From NCBI GenBank assembly GCA_019090295.1, contig JAHRWG010000034.1:1-5816 (forward strand): a stretch of DNA of 5,816 bases. The letters run 5' to 3'. The notes under the pieces are model-generated. The model was not told the DNA's origin, did no database searches, and worked only from the letters and a program-made list of their open reading frames with translations. Positions 3,930 to 5,816 of this stretch are shown here, in pieces. Within the stretch, counting starts at the first letter, position 1; every line of letters begins with the position of its first letter. The position numbers and the translations under genes were made by a program. Source of the stretch: Cycloclasticus sp. (GTDB lineage: Bacteria > Pseudomonadota > Gammaproteobacteria > Methylococcales > Cycloclasticaceae).

Positions 3930-5096
3930 ATGTTAGAAGAATTTATAAAAAAAGAGTCGGCGAGTGGAATACTGCTAATTTTTGCGACATTTTTGGCGCT
4001 TTTATTTAGTAACAGCTTTATGTCGCCAGTGTATGAGTACTTCTTACATATGCCGGTCGAAATTCGAATAGGTCCTCTAGCGTTAGATAAGTCACTGGCC
4101 CATTGGGTTAGCGATGGTTTAATGGCTATTTTCTTTTTATTGATTGGGCTTGAGGTTAAGCGTGAAATACTAGAAGGGCATTTATCATCCATTCGGCAAA
4201 TAGCGTTACCCGCTTTTGCAGCCATTGGTGGAATGGTCGTGCCAGCAGCGATTTATTATTATTTTAATAAGGATACTCCTATAGCGCTAGGTGGTTGGGC
4301 CATACCGACAGCAACAGATATCGCTTTTGCATTAGGGATTTTATCGTTGTTAGGAAATCGCGTGCCTGTGTCACTTAAAGTGTTTTTAATGGCGTTAGCC
4401 ATTATTGATGATTTGGGCGCGATTGTTATTATCGCTCTTTTTTATACCGCCGACTTATCGGTCTTATCAATAACCATTGCGCTAGCCTCTCTGGTGGCCC
4501 TTATTGGGTTAAATGTTTTAGGGGTCAGTAAGAAATCAGCTTATTTTCTTGTCGGGGCTGTTTTGTGGGTGAGTGTTCTTAAATCGGGGGTACATGCCAC
4601 GTTGGCTGGCGTTGCTCTTGCTTTTACCGTTCCAATAATAGGAAAGGATGAAAATAACCGAGTATTTTCACCGTTAAAAGAAATCGAACATGGCTTGCAT
4701 TTTTGGGTTGCGTTCCTTATTTTGCCTTTATTCGCGTTTGTGAATGCTGGAATCAACGTGACGAATATATCACTTGATCAAATGACAGGGCCTGTCCCGG
4801 TTGGCATTATGCTTGGCTTGTTTATGGGTAAACAATTGGGTGTGTTTGGGTTCAGTTGGCTGGCGATTAAATTGAAACTAGCGACACTTCCCGATGGCAG
4901 TAATTGGGTGCAGTTGTATGGTGTATCTGTTCTTACCGGTATCGGCTTTACGATGAGCTTGTTTATCGTGTCACTCGCATTTGTCGATGCTAGCCTTTTT
5001 CAATATACCGATAAGTTAGCTATTCTAGTGGGCTCTTTTGCATCTGGAATTGTTGGGTATTTGATTCTTAAATCTTGTCGACACTCGTCACAATAG
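3930..5096 (+). CDS. nhaA: Na+/H+ antiporter NhaA
   Basis: An inner-membrane antiporter that expels Na+ (or Li+) in exchange for 2 H+, for sodium tolerance and cytoplasmic pH control at alkaline pH. Its 388 residues equal the E. coli length, with about 12 hydrophobic segments. Key residues are present: the ion-binding pair D160-D161 (ALAIIDDLGAI), T129-D130 in the unwound helix-IV motif (PTATDIAFALG), K301 (MGKQLG), and pH-sensor-region residues E75 (GLEVKRE), H222 (SGVHATLAG) and the EHGLH cluster at 253-257. Nothing essential is missing. The ATG has a strong AAGGAAGG site (3913-3920) 9 nt upstream. It follows nhaR by 22 nt and precedes a Kef-type gene by 13 nt, so all three are probably one operon under NhaR. 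Confidence 0.97.
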   Translation: MLEEFIKKESASGILLIFATFLALLFSNSFMSPVYEYFLHMPVEIRIGPLALDKSLAHWVSDGLMAIFFLLIGLEVKREILEGHLSSIRQIALPAFAAIGGMVVPAAIYYYFNKDTPIALGGWAIPTATDIAFALGILSLLGNRVPVSLKVFLMALAIIDDLGAIVIIALFYTADLSVLSITIALASLVALIGLNVLGVSKKSAYFLVGAVLWVSVLKSGVHATLAGVALAFTVPIIGKDENNRVFSPLKEIEHGLHFWVAFLILPLFAFVNAGINVTNISLDQMTGPVPVGIMLGLFMGKQLGVFGFSWLAIKLKLATLPDGSNWVQLYGVSVLTGIGFTMSLFIVSLAFVDASLFQYTDKLAILVGSFASGIVGYLILKSCRHSSQ

Positions 5097-5109
5097 GGCG
5101 AATATACGT

Positions 5110-5816
5110 ATGTCGTCAGCCTACCTTCAAGACCTAATCATACTGCTAATTGCTGCCGTTGCGGTTGTCCCAGTATGCCAAGCAATAAAAATGGGGGCGG
5201 TTCCAGGTTTTTTAATCGCAGGGTTGATTGTTGGCCCATCAGGGTTAGGTTTAATCGATAATTTGGATGAAATTAGCCACCTTGCTGAAATTGGCATCGC
5301 CTTTTTATTATTTGTCATTGGGATTGAGCTTAAGCCTTCTCGGCTTTGGCAAATGCGGCGAATGGTTTTTGGTTTAGGTACGCTTCAAGTGCTTATAACC
5401 GGCTTAGCATTAGTGGGTGTTAGTTATTACATATTTGGTATGTCGTTTAAAGCAGCGGTCATTATTGGGCCGGCATTAGCACTGTCATCCACGGCATTTG
5501 TTTTACAGTTATTGAATGACCAGCAGTTGCTTAAGTCTACATATGGTCGAGCATCGTTTTCAATCCTTCTTTTGCAAGACTTAGCCGTTGTGCCTTTATT
5601 GGCATTAGTCACCCTTTTGGGGGTCCCAGAGTTAAGCATTAGCGCTGACATTGGCTTAGCCTTGGCCGAATCAGTGGCGATTCTTGCGCTAGTTATTTTA
5701 CTTGGACGCTATTTTTTACACCCCATACTTCACCGGATAGCACTGACAAAAATACCAGAAGTTTTTACAGCATCGGCCATTCTAATGGTTCTTGGGGTGT
5801 CATTGATTGCGGAAAA
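5110..5816 (+). CDS. Kef-type CPA2 monovalent cation/proton antiporter (3' end beyond window)
   Basis: The first 235 residues of a CPA2-family transporter; the frame is still open at the window edge. The N-terminus aligns with KefB/KefC. The glycine-rich GLIVGPSGLGL (38-48), GIAFLLFVIGIELKP (62-76), ALSSTAF (124-130) and the core SILLLQDLAVVPLLAL motif (151-166, ion-binding D157) are all present. Seven or eight hydrophobic segments are visible. Kef proteins move K+ out in exchange for H+. Whether this one has the C-terminal TrkA-N nucleotide-binding domain, or prefers Na+, cannot be seen. The ATG follows the nhaA stop by 13 nt with a weak AGGG site overlapping that stop, suggesting translational coupling within the nhaR-nhaA operon. 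Confidence 0.9.
   Translation, partial: MSSAYLQDLIILLIAAVAVVPVCQAIKMGAVPGFLIAGLIVGPSGLGLIDNLDEISHLAEIGIAFLLFVIGIELKPSRLWQMRRMVFGLGTLQVLITGLALVGVSYYIFGMSFKAAVIIGPALALSSTAFVLQLLNDQQLLKSTYGRASFSILLLQDLAVVPLLALVTLLGVPELSISADIGLALAESVAILALVILLGRYFLHPILHRIALTKIPEVFTASAILMVLGVSLIAE

Overview
The window looks like chromosome from a marine or halophilic gammaproteobacterium of moderately low GC. The evidence is a close NhaR/NhaA match to the enterobacterial proteins, a Kef-type CPA2 antiporter and a periplasmic alpha-carbonic anhydrase. I cannot name the genus.

Left part (1-2037), accessory DNA. A rho-independent terminator (32-60) closes a gene lying outside the window. Three sites that read as integron attC recombination sites follow, at 315-455, 978-1039 and 1603-1743. 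They delimit two same-strand gene cassettes. Cassette A (449-1032) encodes a 162-residue orphan protein with one hydrophobic hairpin or membrane segment. Cassette B (1033-1736) encodes a 183-residue protein with a candidate HEPN-type R-x4-H motif. In both cassettes the stop codon lies in the R'' box of the following attC, as is typical of real cassettes. No integrase gene is visible, so this is either an integrase-less attC cluster (CALIN) or the edge of a larger integron. After the last attC there is a gene-poor stretch with a 41-codon reading frame, dispersed-repeat-like hairpins and a strong two-way terminator (2038-2075).

Right part (2038-5816), housekeeping ion and pH homeostasis. An exported alpha-carbonic anhydrase (minus strand, 2097-2828) diverges from nhaR (3017-3907), across 188 bp that hold LysR-type dyads. 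nhaR is followed after 22 bp by nhaA (3930-5096), and after another 13 bp by the start of a Kef-type cation/proton antiporter (5110 onward, cut by the window edge). These three form a probable operon: a Na+-responsive activator, the Na+/H+ antiporter it controls, and a second antiporter. Periplasmic carbonic anhydrase releases protons from CO2 hydration. It could supply NhaA with protons in alkaline, sodium-rich surroundings, and the divergent layout makes joint control by NhaR plausible, but that link is inference.
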